Assembly: GCF_002272825.1 (NCBI RefSeq)
Contig: NZ_MLAM01000006.1
Span: 1-64,000 of the forward strand
From: Helicobacter sp. 11S02596-1
Lineage (GTDB): Bacteria; Campylobacterota; Campylobacteria; Campylobacterales; Helicobacteraceae
Length of the DNA: 64,000 bases
Reading direction: 5' to 3'
Positions 46,079 through 57,944 of this stretch are shown here, one piece after another; positions within the stretch are counted from its first letter, which is position 1; every line of letters begins with the position of its first letter. Both the position numbers and the translations under genes were made by a program. The notes below the pieces were generated by a model. The model saw only the letters and a program-made list of their open reading frames with translations. It had not been told where the DNA came from and made no database searches.

Positions 46079-48874
46079 CTAGGTTACGGGGATAAACTCT
46101 ATTTTTTCACGCACATACAAAATGTATGCTTGGAGTTTATTGGGACCGAACTGGGTTTTGCTAAATTCTAGGTATTTTTTTACCTGTTCTTTGTGTTTTT
46201 CTTGATCGTTCAAACCACTTTTGTAGTCAAGCACAATAATATTGCCATTTTTATCCCTTATCAGGCTATCGATTCGATGGATAATATTGCGTTGGTTGTT
46301 GCTATCTTTATCAAGATAAGAAATTTCTGATTTTACCAGAGCTTCCCTGATGATTGATTGAAACATCGGGTTTTTTTTGAGTTTGTCTATGAGTTCAAGG
46401 ATATGATCGAAGCTTTTTTTTGGCAAATAAAAGCCAAATTGGTTATGCAAAATCGCTAGGATAATCTCTTGATTTATCCCATAGCCCAAATCAAGCTCCA
46501 ATGCCTTATGCAGGGCTTCTCCAAAAAGCACATCAAGGGCTATGGTCGGGAGGTGTTTTTCATCATCGACATATTTTTGTTGCGTATCAAATGCTTGTTG
46601 CTCCACGATGATAGGACTCATAACAGCCTGCTGGGGTTTTTGGACACGGGATTGTTCTAGACTACCTATTTCACGGGTGCTAAGTTCGAGATTTTCAAAA
46701 GCGCTTTTCTTCCCCTCTTGTTCTTTAGCCATCACAATCAAACTATGCTTAGCACGTGTAAAAGCAACATATAAGACATTGATTTCTTCTCTGCTAGCAA
46801 GTTCTGTTTCTTTTTCTTGGGCGCGCTCATAGATAGCGTCGATTTTTTTGCGAAATTCACGCTGTTTGGAGTTGAATTTATAAAATATTTTTTGAAGTTC
46901 AATGCCATCATAATCATAAATAAATTTTGTCGTATCGGAACTTTTGTTTTGCATACGATCACACAAAATCACGTGTTCAAACTCCAATCCTTTGGATTTA
47001 TGGATAGTCATTATCTGCAAGCCCGATCTAAATTCGGGCGCAAACTCGAGCTTGAGGCGTTCGATACTCTGGGCAAAATCATCTAAATCCTCATAACCAA
47101 ATGAAATTTCAAGCATTTCTTGGGCTGCTTTGCTATAAAGCCTAAATGTTTCCATCACCTCCAAGATAAATGCTTGCGGGCTCTTCCCTGGCGTGCAAAC
47201 TGGCATAGCAACACCCGCATCAAAATCTAATCCCGCAAGCTTGTAAGCTGATTTTCTGTGAAACTCTAGCTGGGTTTTGGCAAACCCGATAGCGTGCAAA
47301 ATGATCTTGGATTCGGTTTGTTCGACAAGCTTGAGATTGGTCTCTGTGGTGATAGCCAGGGCTGGATTTTTGCTCAAAAGATAGTCTTTGAGTTCGAGGA
47401 CATCATTGTTGTTGAAGCACAATATCGCGATGTTTTCAAGCGGGATTTCACGCTTAAGCAAGTCATCTATCTGCAAAAAGATGGCTTCAAAAAAGCTCTC
47501 CAGATTGTCTTTTGCTGTAGGGACACAGCGGACCTTGACATAGCCTTTGGCGTGAGGCATATCAGAGGGAAGTTGCTGGGGGATATAACCAGGGATTTTT
47601 TGAGAAAAAACCTCATTGACATAGCTGACTACGCATTCTGAGCTTCGATAATTATAAGGGAGATTTTCTTGATTGATGTTTTTAGCCGCTTCATCAAAAA
47701 GTTCGCTATTACTGCCTCTGAAGCGGTAGATACTTTGCTTGGTATCGCCTACAAAAAAGATACTCCGTTCTTCAAATCGCCCCTTGCCTGCATAGATTTC
47801 ATCGATGAGGGGCTTGAGGATTTTGTATTGGATCGTGCTGGTATCTTGAAATTCATCAATAAGGATATGGGTAATCTTATCATCAAGCCTGAAATAGAAA
47901 AAATCCCGTTCAAAATGGTTTTGAAGCAACTCATAAGTCTTGATCGTGATAGCATCGAAACTTAGCGCGCCCGAGGTGTTTTTTTTACTTTTTTTATAAA
48001 GTTTCAAAAATCGAGCGATTTGTTTGAGTATGTTGTATTCTTGGGTAAGCAGATAGGTTTGGAGCATTGTTTTGAGAGCGTGGAATTTTGGCTCTAACGC
48101 CTGGAGTTGGAGTTTTTTGAAATAACGATATTCGCTCCCATCGACCAGCCATTTTGCACTTGAAAGGAGTTCTTGGATACTTTGGTTTTTGATAGCATTT
48201 TTGGCAGCGTCTGAGGCTTTTTCATTCGCGCAAATGACATCTTTAATATCTTGGGCGGTTTTTAAAATCTCATCTTCTGATACACTAGCGATAGGTTTAG
48301 TCTTTGAAAGATATTGCTCCAAGTCAAAATGTTTAAAATCCAGCATAAAAAGCAGGTCCAAAAGCGTTTTGTGGCTCATATCCGTCCCCATACAAAACCT
48401 TGAAAAATCGTTAAAATCCTCCCGTGAAAGCGAGCTTAAAAATGTCTCATAAATCTCTTCCTTGTCTTCAAATTCGGTCTTATATCCTTGACTCACCCCC
48501 ACATACCAGCAAAATTTTTTCAAGATAAAGTTCAAAAAAGCATCAATAGTCATTATTTTTGTATGGGAATGCAAAAAATCTTGATACACTCTAGCGATAT
48601 TTTTTTGAATTTTATCTTCAGAAATGCCGTAATTTTTGAGTGCAATGATGAGATTTTGAGAGGCTTGTGGGTTTTTTTGCGCATTTTGAAGCATAGCGAG
48701 GTTTTCGCTGATACGCTTATTCATCTCTGCAGCAGCCTTTTTGGTAAAGGTGAGCGTGAGGATTTCGCTAGGATTTGCACCTGATAAAAGCAAACTAATA
48801 TAGCGCATAGCCAATGCAAATGTTTTGCCGCTGCCTGCAGAAGCTTTGAGGGCGAGCCATTGTTTGGAGTTCAA
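46079..48874 (-). CDS. addA: AddA-type helicase-nuclease
   Basis: A 931-residue UvrD-like helicase with Walker A ASAGSGKT (residues 11-18), LTLTFTKKAAAEM, ILIDEFQDTS, FFVGDTKQSIYRFRG, and MTIHKSKGLEF. The C-terminal RecB-type nuclease motif is RIDSLIRDKNGNIIVLDYKSG. Works with AddB in double-strand-break repair; HP1553 is the H. pylori AddA and holds the same place beside nhaA. Confidence 0.92.
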   Translation of the reverse strand: MNSKQWLALKASAGSGKTFALAMRYISLLLSGANPSEILTLTFTKKAAAEMNKRISENLAMLQNAQKNPQASQNLIIALKNYGISEDKIQKNIARVYQDFLHSHTKIMTIDAFLNFILKKFCWYVGVSQGYKTEFEDKEEIYETFLSSLSREDFNDFSRFCMGTDMSHKTLLDLLFMLDFKHFDLEQYLSKTKPIASVSEDEILKTAQDIKDVICANEKASDAAKNAIKNQSIQELLSSAKWLVDGSEYRYFKKLQLQALEPKFHALKTMLQTYLLTQEYNILKQIARFLKLYKKSKKNTSGALSFDAITIKTYELLQNHFERDFFYFRLDDKITHILIDEFQDTSTIQYKILKPLIDEIYAGKGRFEERSIFFVGDTKQSIYRFRGSNSELFDEAAKNINQENLPYNYRSSECVVSYVNEVFSQKIPGYIPQQLPSDMPHAKGYVKVRCVPTAKDNLESFFEAIFLQIDDLLKREIPLENIAILCFNNNDVLELKDYLLSKNPALAITTETNLKLVEQTESKIILHAIGFAKTQLEFHRKSAYKLAGLDFDAGVAMPVCTPGKSPQAFILEVMETFRLYSKAAQEMLEISFGYEDLDDFAQSIERLKLEFAPEFRSGLQIMTIHKSKGLEFEHVILCDRMQNKSSDTTKFIYDYDGIELQKIFYKFNSKQREFRKKIDAIYERAQEKETELASREEINVLYVAFTRAKHSLIVMAKEQEGKKSAFENLELSTREIGSLEQSRVQKPQQAVMSPIIVEQQAFDTQQKYVDDEKHLPTIALDVLFGEALHKALELDLGYGINQEIILAILHNQFGFYLPKKSFDHILELIDKLKKNPMFQSIIREALVKSEISYLDKDSNNQRNIIHRIDSLIRDKNGNIIVLDYKSGLNDQEKHKEQVKKYLEFSKTQFGPNKLQAYILYVREKIEFIPVT

Positions 48875-48928
48875 AACTTCTCCTTAATATTTGATGATTC
48901 TAAATATATCTAATTTTTTACCGATTTT

Positions 48929-48934
48929 TATAAT
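48929..48934 (+). promoter_or_regulatory. -10 box of the 48972 gene
   Basis: A TATAAT in a T-rich context, 38 nt before the ATG, which is preceded by AAAGGAG. No clear -35, as is usual in Helicobacter. Confidence 0.6.
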
Positions 48935-48971
48935 AGAATTTCAAAATTATTATCATCCAAAGGAGTAATGA

Positions 48972-49775
48972 ATGAAAAAGGTATTTTTTATATTGGCAAT
49001 CCTATCGGCTTTTTTTGTCGGGGTCAATGGCGCAACAAAAAGCACAAGCAAATCAAAAAAGCCTGTCAGTAGTCTGCAACATACCCGAAATGCCATTTTG
49101 GGTCAATTTACAAAAGGATCGATTGTTGATGGCACCAAAGGCACAGGCTCGGTGAGGCGATGGTATCTTTTCAACGAAGGGAGTATCGGGGGTTCTTATA
49201 CAATGCTTGGAAAATCCGAATATATCTCTGCTGATGTTGCCTACAGCACATATATCCGCAGTATTGAGTCTTTGTTTGGCGGGATGAGCTTGATGGCGGG
49301 GACAGAGCTAAGCTTCCCTATTTATCTCAAAGCTAGCGGGAAATCCAATATATTAAACGATCATCGCCCTTTAGAGACCAAAGAAACCGAAGGTGTTGCT
49401 GGTTTTGGCGTGCAGCTTCCTTTGATGGTTGGGCTTGAATACAAGGGCTTTTATATCACTGGATTGGTGGGATATACCTGGTTATTTATGAAAGATACCT
49501 ATGCTGCGACAGGGCGTGGGGCAAACCCAACGGTTACAACGAATTATGATGGGTTGATTTATGGTGGGGGTCTTGGCTACAAAATCAGCAATGTCGTCAA
49601 TATCGGCATTCGCTATGTTACTGGTGAATTAACCAACCGATACGCCCAAACCAAATTTGATGATAGTGCCAAAATAAATGGTCTTGATTTGCACAGCATT
49701 ACTAATGAGCGAGGCAGGGATCTTTATGGTGTGAATTATCAAAGGTTTTATGGATTTATTTCTTATATTTTCTAG
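48972..49775 (+). CDS. Outer-membrane beta-barrel protein
   Basis: A 267-residue protein with a signal peptide (MKKVFFILAILSAFFVGVNGA), a Ser/Lys linker, then alternating strands (YISADVAYSTYI, YKGFYITGLVGYTWLF, GLIYGGGLGYKISNVVNIGIRYVTG) and a C-terminal FYGFISYIF ending in Phe. Resembles small Helicobacter OMPs; substrate or role unknown. Transcribed alone. Confidence 0.72.
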   Translation: MKKVFFILAILSAFFVGVNGATKSTSKSKKPVSSLQHTRNAILGQFTKGSIVDGTKGTGSVRRWYLFNEGSIGGSYTMLGKSEYISADVAYSTYIRSIESLFGGMSLMAGTELSFPIYLKASGKSNILNDHRPLETKETEGVAGFGVQLPLMVGLEYKGFYITGLVGYTWLFMKDTYAATGRGANPTVTTNYDGLIYGGGLGYKISNVVNIGIRYVTGELTNRYAQTKFDDSAKINGLDLHSITNERGRDLYGVNYQRFYGFISYIF

Positions 49776-49827
49776 CCCAAGCTTCACAAAAAATCTTTGA
49801 TAAAAATATGAGAGAGATTCAAAGGCA

Positions 49828-49851
49828 CATCAAGCCATAAAAAGCTTGATG
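49828..49851 (+). terminator. Hairpin after the outer-membrane protein gene
   Basis: CATCAAGC and GCTTGATG form an 8-bp stem about 50 nt after the stop codon; the following tract is only moderately T-rich. Confidence 0.4.
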
Positions 49852-50022
49852 GGCATTCTTCTCCCCATCCCATAATCTACGATTTATAATAAAAAATAGT
49901 TTTAATCCTCTCAATAAACAATAATCCCCCATCACCTTTCTCACATTTGTTGGTTTTTATTTAATTAAAAGGTCTTACAAGGAATGTATCAATTCAAGAT
50001 TATAGATAAGAGCAACAAAATC

Positions 50023-50046
50023 CTAAACCCCCTATTTGGGGTTTAG
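50023..50046 (-). terminator. Terminator of the alanine dehydrogenase gene
   Basis: CTAAACCCC/GGGGTTTAG is a perfect 9-bp stem 20 nt after the stop of the minus-strand gene; on that strand it is followed by GATTTTGTT. Confidence 0.65.
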
Positions 50047-50065
50047 TAGGGATTTTTGGAGAGTA

Positions 50066-51181
50066 TCAATAAGACTGCAAGGTTTCTAATGCGTCAAAAT
50101 GCTTCATATTGAACGCCTCAGCCACACCTTTGTAGGTAATCTTACCATCGATGGTATTAAGCCCCTCAGTGAGATCGGGTATCTGCAAGCAGGCTTGTTT
50201 TGCTCCCATATTTGCGATTTTTAGCCCATAGGGAATAGTCGTATTTGTCAGAGCAATTGTCGATGTTTTTGCGACAGCCCCGGGCATATTGGCAACCGAA
50301 TAATGCACAATGCCATCAATAATATAAATAGGATCGGTATGCGTCGTGGGGTGAGAAGTCTCGATACAACCGCCTTGATCGATGGCAACATCGACGATGA
50401 CCGCACCTTTTTTCATCATTTTTAAATGTTCTTTACGGATGAGTTTGGGCGCTTTACTTCCCGGAATCAAAACCGAACCCACCAAAATATCGCAATCTTG
50501 GACGCATTCTTTGATATTGCCCGCATCGCTATAAAGCGTCGTGATTTTGGAGTCAAAAACCTGATCAATATACTCAAGACGGCTCAAATCAATATCAAGC
50601 ATCGTTACTTCCGCACCTAGCCCTACTGCCATCTGCGCAGCATTAAAGCCGACATTCCCCGCTCCTAAAATCACAACTTTGCCTTTGCGGGTTCCGGGCA
50701 CACCGCCGATAAATGTGCCATTGCCCCCGTAAGTTTTTTCAAGATATTTTGCTCCCTCAATAATAGAAAGCCTCCCAGCAATCGAACTCATCGGGGCAAG
50801 ACAAGGCAAAAATCTTCCCTTTTTGATGGTTTCATAAGCAATGGAAAATATTTTTTTCTCCAAAAGCATTTCGGTAAGCTCTTTGTCATTTGCCAAATGC
50901 AGATACGTATATAGCACTTGCTTTTCACGGAAAAAATGGTATTCCTCTTTTACAGGTTCTTTGACCTTGATAATCATCTCGCTTTTTTCAAAAAGCTCTT
51001 TTTTATCGACGATTTTTGCACCCGCTTTTGCATAATCTTCATCATAAAAATTGATCGCCTCACCGGCGTTTTTTTCGATATAGACACTATGCCCCGCTTC
51101 AATAAAAGTATGCACATTTGATGGGGTAAGCCCAACACGAAACTCGTGGTCTTTGATTTCTTTTGGACAGCCAATGGTCAT
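50066..51181 (-). CDS. ald: Alanine dehydrogenase
   Basis: A 371-residue protein from ATG 51181 (AAAGGAG upstream). MTIGCPKEIKDHEFRVGLTP is the classic N-terminus; the NAD-binding motif VVILGAGNVGFNAAQMAVGLGAEVTMLDID and HLANDKELTEMLL, GGVPGTRKG and the SHPTTHTDP region follow. Interconverts L-alanine and pyruvate plus ammonia with NAD. Stands alone with its own terminator. Confidence 0.95.
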   Translation of the reverse strand: MTIGCPKEIKDHEFRVGLTPSNVHTFIEAGHSVYIEKNAGEAINFYDEDYAKAGAKIVDKKELFEKSEMIIKVKEPVKEEYHFFREKQVLYTYLHLANDKELTEMLLEKKIFSIAYETIKKGRFLPCLAPMSSIAGRLSIIEGAKYLEKTYGGNGTFIGGVPGTRKGKVVILGAGNVGFNAAQMAVGLGAEVTMLDIDLSRLEYIDQVFDSKITTLYSDAGNIKECVQDCDILVGSVLIPGSKAPKLIRKEHLKMMKKGAVIVDVAIDQGGCIETSHPTTHTDPIYIIDGIVHYSVANMPGAVAKTSTIALTNTTIPYGLKIANMGAKQACLQIPDLTEGLNTIDGKITYKGVAEAFNMKHFDALETLQSY

Positions 51182-51443
51182 TTTGTCTCCTTTTGCAGAC
51201 GGATTTTTGGTATGAATGCAAGTAATTATAGACAATTATCCTACGCAATAAGATTAAACGTCGGTTAAATACTTTAATAATTATTTGCCCCTATTCCCCC
51301 GAAAAATAAAAAAGCTCTTTGAATAAAAAATGGGGGCAAGATTGGCGCTTTGGCGATTTTGCTTGTGATTTTGGTGATTTTTTTCATACAATAGCAAATC
51401 AAAAACCCCATATGATTGAGCAAAGCAACAAAAAAGGAACGGA

Positions 51444-52025
51444 ATGAAAAAAATAATCTTGGTTGGGATATTAGCCTATATCATCGGGGCTAGCAACGCC
51501 AAAGCCGAAAGCAATTTTCAAAGGTTTGGCGATGTTTTTCGGCTACTCCCTGTATTTGTTGGGGTAGTGAGTTTAGGGATGGAGGACTATCGGGGTTTTG
51601 GCGAATTAGCCTTGGGAAGTTTGGTTACACAAGGGGTAATCGAAGGGGTAAAGCGGGGATTTGATGCCGCACACAAAAACGGGCATAACATCGCATTTGC
51701 CAAACGCCCTTGTTGCGATGACTACAAAGGTATGCCAAGCGGGCACGCTGGCGGGGCGTTTAGTGCGGCGGGATTTGTGTTTTATCGCTATGGTTGGAAG
51801 CCTGCAATCCCTGTGATCGCATTGGCTTTGCTTACTGATGCCTCTCGGGTCTATGCCAAAAAGCACACCATTTGGCAAGTCCTTGTAGGGAGCGGGCTTG
51901 GTTGGGGTTTTGCTTGGCTATTTACTAGCAAATACAAGCCCGATAAACTCATCATCACGCCCGATGTCGATATCGATACAAGAGGAAATTCCACTTATGG
52001 TGTCAATGTTGCCTATCGTTTTTGA
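51444..52025 (+). CDS. PAP2-family phosphatase-like protein
   Basis: A 193-residue protein with signal peptide (to ~SNAKA). It has the PAP2 motifs PSGHAGG (98-101) and SRVYAKKH (Ser134-His141), but the Asp normally four residues after that His is Gln145. The end STYGVNVAYRF looks like a closing beta-strand of an outer-membrane protein. It could be a lipid-phosphate phosphatase or a divergent, possibly inactive one. Upstream ATG is preceded by AAAAAGGAACGG. Confidence 0.7.
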   Translation: MKKIILVGILAYIIGASNAKAESNFQRFGDVFRLLPVFVGVVSLGMEDYRGFGELALGSLVTQGVIEGVKRGFDAAHKNGHNIAFAKRPCCDDYKGMPSGHAGGAFSAAGFVFYRYGWKPAIPVIALALLTDASRVYAKKHTIWQVLVGSGLGWGFAWLFTSKYKPDKLIITPDVDIDTRGNSTYGVNVAYRF

Positions 52026-52145
52026 TTGTTTAAAGCGATTTGAAGTCAGATAATACGATTTTGATAGGTGGGTGTCTTTAGAACCCCGATTTTAAAGCCT
52101 TACGGACTTCAAAAGTTGGGTCTATAGATTTCACAAATTTTATTT

Positions 52146-53144
52146 TCAAGAATTTTTCTTTTTCACCAATCTCCTGAGGCTCACAAAAAATTTCATCCAT
52201 TCATCAAGCTCCATCAACGGGTGTCCGCCCCATTTGGTATGCGGGGGAAGATTTTTGCCCACAGCGCCTCGCCCAGCTATCTGGGTAAAATCGCCGATAT
52301 GGATATGCCCGCCAGTCCCAGCTTGCCCGCCCATCACGACATTTCGCCCCGTTGTTGTCGAGCCAGCTAGCCCCACTTGAGAAACAAGCAAAGAATGCTC
52401 GCCAATAACGCAATTATGACCGATTTGGACGAGATTATCGATTTTTGTGCCTTTTTTGATTCTTGTCTCGCCAAATACGGCACGATCAATGGTGTTGTTC
52501 GCCCCAATCTCGACATCATCTTCGATGATAACACAGCCTTTATGTTCGATCTTGATATGTTCGCCTGCTTCTGTGTGGGCATATCCAAAGCCATCACTAC
52601 CGATAATGCTCCCAGCGTGAATGGATACATTGTTGCCAATCTGGGTGTTTTTGTAGATCACAACATTGGGAAATAGTTTGCAATTATCCCCGATACACAC
52701 ATCATCAGCGAGGACAACCCCGGGCATTAGCACACAATTACTGCCGATTTTTACCCCATTACCCAAAAACACATTCGGCATAATGATGGATTTTTCTCCA
52801 ATAGCAAGCGCTTGGTTGTGTTGGCGGTGGTTTTCTGCTTGGTTTTGATCCCCTGCGAGGCAAAATTGAGGTTCTTTAAAAAATTCAGAAAGTTTTGCAA
52901 AGATAAGGTGCGGGTTGCTAACAACGATGGGCTGGATATGCTCTGGGACAGCTACAACGTCTTTTTCTCGGATCAGGACCGCCCCAGCAGAGGAGACACT
53001 CAGGTCTTGGAGATATTTATTTTGATCAATATAGCTGACATCATTTGGCGTGGCTTTTTGGAGCGGTGCGAGAGCAACGACCTCAAAGTCTCGCTTGAGG
53101 GCAACATCCAAGCCGATGGATTGCAACATTGCAGAAAGTTTCAT
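52146..53144 (-). CDS. lpxD: UDP-3-O-acylglucosamine N-acyltransferase
   Basis: A 332-residue protein from ATG 53144, one base after the fabI stop. N-terminal uridine-binding domain, then hexapeptide-repeat beta-helix ([28 protein letters not shown]...[38 protein letters not shown]). Adds the second acyl chain in lipid A synthesis. Same fabI-lpxD order as HP0195-0196. Confidence 0.95.
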   Translation of the reverse strand: MKLSAMLQSIGLDVALKRDFEVVALAPLQKATPNDVSYIDQNKYLQDLSVSSAGAVLIREKDVVAVPEHIQPIVVSNPHLIFAKLSEFFKEPQFCLAGDQNQAENHRQHNQALAIGEKSIIMPNVFLGNGVKIGSNCVLMPGVVLADDVCIGDNCKLFPNVVIYKNTQIGNNVSIHAGSIIGSDGFGYAHTEAGEHIKIEHKGCVIIEDDVEIGANNTIDRAVFGETRIKKGTKIDNLVQIGHNCVIGEHSLLVSQVGLAGSTTTGRNVVMGGQAGTGGHIHIGDFTQIAGRGAVGKNLPPHTKWGGHPLMELDEWMKFFVSLRRLVKKKNS

Positions 53145-53145
53145 T

Positions 53146-54710
<1,565 letters not shown>

Positions 54711-54865
54711 CCGACCCCTTTTGTCTAAATAATTTTGATTCTTTATTTTGCATACATTGTAGCAATTATTTGATAAGATTTACAAAAAGTATCATATTTT
54801 TACCCATAAAAGATTTTTATCAAACAAGTTTAAAATTTTAAGAGAATATTTAACTGGTTTTGTCT

Positions 54866-54871
54866 TATAAT
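54866..54871 (+). promoter_or_regulatory. Promoter of the fumarate reductase operon
   Basis: A consensus TATAAT followed by an unusually long leader (~320 nt to frdC) that contains two small frames with their own ribosome-binding sites. Confidence 0.6.
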
Positions 54872-54904
54872 ATACCGAGTCGCTTAAAAGGTTTAGGAGA
54901 TTGA

Positions 54905-55099
54905 ATGCGAGTGAATGTTTCGTCCTTACCATCCTATATAAAGCCTCTGATGGCGGGCATTGCCGGTCTTAGATGCCCAAAAGTATTTACCCCAAAAACC
55001 AATCTCATAAGCCCCCATTATAGCGTCATTAGTCTGTTTATTCTCACGCAACTCCCTGATTTTATAACCATTCAAAACCCCGGTGCTGAACGATTTTAA
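54905..55099 (+). CDS. Small frame 1 in the frd leader
   Basis: A 64-codon frame with TTTAGGAG 6 nt before the ATG. The sequence has no known family and mediocre composition. The opposite strand of the same stretch also encodes a protein-like 61-residue frame (54926-55111, ending NARHQRLYIGW), so this could be a decayed gene on the other strand. Its stop lies inside the ribosome-binding site of the next small frame. Confidence 0.3.
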   Translation: MRVNVSSLPSYIKPLMAGIAGLRCPKVFTPKTNLISPHYSVISLFILTQLPDFITIQNPGAERF

Positions 55100-55112
55100 G
55101 GAGAGTTGCACA

Positions 55113-55169
55113 ATGTCTCAATCATTAGGAATTGTTTTTTGGAAAGGAATGCTTCGTTTTAGCGATTAA
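55113..55169 (+). CDS. Small frame 2 in the frd leader (18 residues)
   Basis: AAGGAGAG stands 7 nt before the ATG, near-ideal; the frame reads MSQSLGIVFWKGMLRFSD and ends 27 nt before frdC, which has its own AGGAG. Candidate leader peptide or translational-coupling device. Not recognised. Confidence 0.4.
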   Translation: MSQSLGIVFWKGMLRFSD

Positions 55170-55196
55170 ATTTACAAACACAACCAGGAGAAATTA

Positions 55197-55958
55197 ATGC
55201 AACAAGACAAAATCATCGAAAGCTACTTGGGTATCACCCCTGAACGCAAAAAGAGTAAAGTTCCTGCCAGGCTTGATTTTTGGCAAAGTGCGACCGGATT
55301 GTTTTTGGCTATTTTTATGATAGCCCATATGTTTTTGGTATCGAGCATTTTGATTAGCGATGAGGCGATGTATCACGTTGCCAAGTTTTTTGAAGGGAGC
55401 TTGTTTATCAAGGCAGGCGAGCCTGCGATTGTGAGCGCTGTGGCGGTAGTGGTTATCATCGTATTGGTCGCCCACGCCTTTTTGGCAATGCGCAAATTTC
55501 CCATCAATTACAAGCAATTCATCATCCTAAAAACCCACAAACATTTGATGAAGCACAGCGACACAAGCCTATGGTTTGTTCAAGCCGCAACGGGCTTTGC
55601 GATGTTTTTTCTCGCTAGTATCCATTTGTTTGTGATGCTAACCCAGCCTGATACGATCGGTCCGAATGGTTCAGCCTATCGGTTTGTGAGTGAACATTTT
55701 TGGATTTTATATATTTTCTTGCTTTTTGCTGTGGAGCTTCACGGCTCTATCGGGCTTTATAGACTCTGTATCAAATGGGGCTGGTTTGAAAAACTTGGTA
55801 TCAGCAACCTCAGACGTATCAAATGGTTTATGAGCGTATTTTTTATCGTTTTGGGGCTTTTAACTTATGGGGCTTATGTCAAAAAAGGTCTCAGCCAAAC
55901 CGATACAAGCATTGATTACAAACATATCGACACACAACTATATGGCAAGGGAGAGTAA
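55197..55958 (+). CDS. frdC: Fumarate reductase di-heme cytochrome b subunit
   Basis: A 253-residue membrane subunit of menaquinol:fumarate reductase. The four heme ligands expected from the Wolinella enzyme are at the same positions: His44, His93, His143, His182, with Glu180 of the proton (E-)pathway. Five membrane spans. It passes electrons from menaquinol to FrdB. Confidence 0.96.
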   Translation: MQQDKIIESYLGITPERKKSKVPARLDFWQSATGLFLAIFMIAHMFLVSSILISDEAMYHVAKFFEGSLFIKAGEPAIVSAVAVVVIIVLVAHAFLAMRKFPINYKQFIILKTHKHLMKHSDTSLWFVQAATGFAMFFLASIHLFVMLTQPDTIGPNGSAYRFVSEHFWILYIFLLFAVELHGSIGLYRLCIKWGWFEKLGISNLRRIKWFMSVFFIVLGLLTYGAYVKKGLSQTDTSIDYKHIDTQLYGKGE

Positions 55959-57944
55959 ATGAAAGTAACATATTGCGATGCGCTGATTATTGGCGGAGGA
56001 TTGGCAGGACTTCGGGCTAGTGTTGCTGCCAAACAAAGGGGTTTGAGTGTGATTGTTTTGAGCTTGGTCCCTGTGAGGAGAAGCCACTCTGCAGCTGCCC
56101 AAGGCGGTATGCAAGCAAGTCTTGGCAATGGGAAGATGAGCGAGGGAGATAACGAAGATCTGCATTTTATGGATACCGTGAAAGGGAGCGATTGGGGATG
56201 TGATCAAAATGTCGCTAGGATGTTTGTAACCACTGCCCCCAAAGCCATTCGAGAATTAGCCGGGTTTGGCGTGCCTTGGACAAGGATCAAAGAAGGCGAT
56301 CGCCCCGCAGTTATCAATGGCGAACACGTTACTATCACTGAAAAATCAGAAAGACACGGCTATATCCAATCAAGGGATTTTGGCGGGACAAAAAAATGGC
56401 GAACTTGCTTCACAGCCGATGCGACAGGGCATTCGATGTTGTATTCAGTCGCCAATGAAGCCTACAAACACGGCGTAGATATTCGAGATCGCAAAGAAGC
56501 TGTTAGCATTATCCACGAAAACGGGCAATGCTATGGGGCTGTAGTGCGGGATTTGATAACCGGAGAGATTTCAGCTTATATCTCAAAAGGCACGCTTCTA
56601 GCAACTGGGGGCTATGGGCGTGTGTATGCCCATACGACAAATGCCGTGATTTGCGATGGTGTGGGGGCTGCGATTGCGATGGAGACAGGGATTGCCAAGC
56701 TAGGGAATATGGAAGCAGTCCAATTTCACCCTACTTGCCTTGTGCCTAGCGGTATCTTGATGACAGAGGGCTGTCGGGGCGATGGCGGGGTGCTTCGAGA
56801 TAAAGATGGCTATCGTTTTATGCCTGATTATGAGCCGGAGAAAAAAGAACTCGCAAGCCGAGATGTCGTCTCTAGGCGGATATTAGAGCATATCAAAAGT
56901 GGCAAGGGCGTAAAATCCCCCTATGGCGAGCACGTTTGGCTTGATATTTCTATCTTGGGGCGAGCGCATATTGAACGCAATCTCCGTGATGTCCAAGATA
57001 TTGCCAAAACATTTGCGGGTATCGATCCTGCCGATGAGGGGAGCAAGGGCTGGGTGCCTATCAAGCCAATGCAACACTATTCAATGGGTGGGGTGCGGAC
57101 AAACCACAAGGGAGAAACCCATCTAAAAGGTCTATTTTGTGCGGGTGAGGCGTCTTGCTGGGATTTGCACGGGTTTAATCGACTTGGGGGCAATTCTGTG
57201 AGTGAGGCAGTCGTTGCTGGGATGATTATCGGGGATTATTTTGCCGAGCATTGCGTGGGTGCCGATGTAGATATCCAAACCAAAACCATCCATTCTTTTA
57301 TCGAAAAAGAAGAAAAATATCTGGCTTCTTTGCTCGGCAATAGTGGCAGTGAGGATGTTTATGAGATAAGAAATCGGATGAAAGCCATTATGGATGAAAA
57401 AGTTGGGGTATTCCGTGATGGGCCTTTGCTAGAAGAGGCAGTCCAAGAACTCGAAGAACTCTATAAACGTTCCAAAAATATCAATGTCAAGAATAAAAAA
57501 ATGCACAATAACCCCGAGCTTGAAGATGCTTATCGTGTGCCAAGAATGCTAAAAATCGCCCTTTGTGTTGCCAAAGGGGCGTTAGATAGGACAGAATCAC
57601 GAGGGGCGCACACCAGGATAGACTATCCTAAGCGTGATGATGCTAACTGGCTCAAACGCACGTTAGCTTCTTGGAAAGACCCTGAGCAAACCTTGCCAAC
57701 CTTGGAATATGAGGATTTGGATATTATGCAGATGGAGATAACGCCTGATTTTAGGGGTTATGGGGCAAAGGGTAATTTTATCCCTCACCCGCTCAAAGAA
57801 CAAAGAGATGAGCAAATCCGCAAAATCACCGAAGAAATTCAAGCACGTGGTGGTGATAGGCACGAACTTCAAGAAGCGTTGATGCCATTTGATTTGGTAG
57901 AAAAATATAAAGCGAAAAACCAACGACTAGGAGACAAACAATGA
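55959..57944 (+). CDS. frdA: Fumarate reductase flavoprotein subunit
   Basis: A 661-residue catalytic subunit: FAD-binding [10 protein letters not shown], covalent FAD His43 in [26 protein letters not shown], and [11 protein letters not shown] and [15 protein letters not shown]. Reduces fumarate to succinate in anaerobic respiration. It starts directly after the frdC stop and overlaps frdB by 4 nt. Confidence 0.97.
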   Translation: MKVTYCDALIIGGGLAGLRASVAAKQRGLSVIVLSLVPVRRSHSAAAQGGMQASLGNGKMSEGDNEDLHFMDTVKGSDWGCDQNVARMFVTTAPKAIRELAGFGVPWTRIKEGDRPAVINGEHVTITEKSERHGYIQSRDFGGTKKWRTCFTADATGHSMLYSVANEAYKHGVDIRDRKEAVSIIHENGQCYGAVVRDLITGEISAYISKGTLLATGGYGRVYAHTTNAVICDGVGAAIAMETGIAKLGNMEAVQFHPTCLVPSGILMTEGCRGDGGVLRDKDGYRFMPDYEPEKKELASRDVVSRRILEHIKSGKGVKSPYGEHVWLDISILGRAHIERNLRDVQDIAKTFAGIDPADEGSKGWVPIKPMQHYSMGGVRTNHKGETHLKGLFCAGEASCWDLHGFNRLGGNSVSEAVVAGMIIGDYFAEHCVGADVDIQTKTIHSFIEKEEKYLASLLGNSGSEDVYEIRNRMKAIMDEKVGVFRDGPLLEEAVQELEELYKRSKNINVKNKKMHNNPELEDAYRVPRMLKIALCVAKGALDRTESRGAHTRIDYPKRDDANWLKRTLASWKDPEQTLPTLEYEDLDIMQMEITPDFRGYGAKGNFIPHPLKEQRDEQIRKITEEIQARGGDRHELQEALMPFDLVEKYKAKNQRLGDKQ

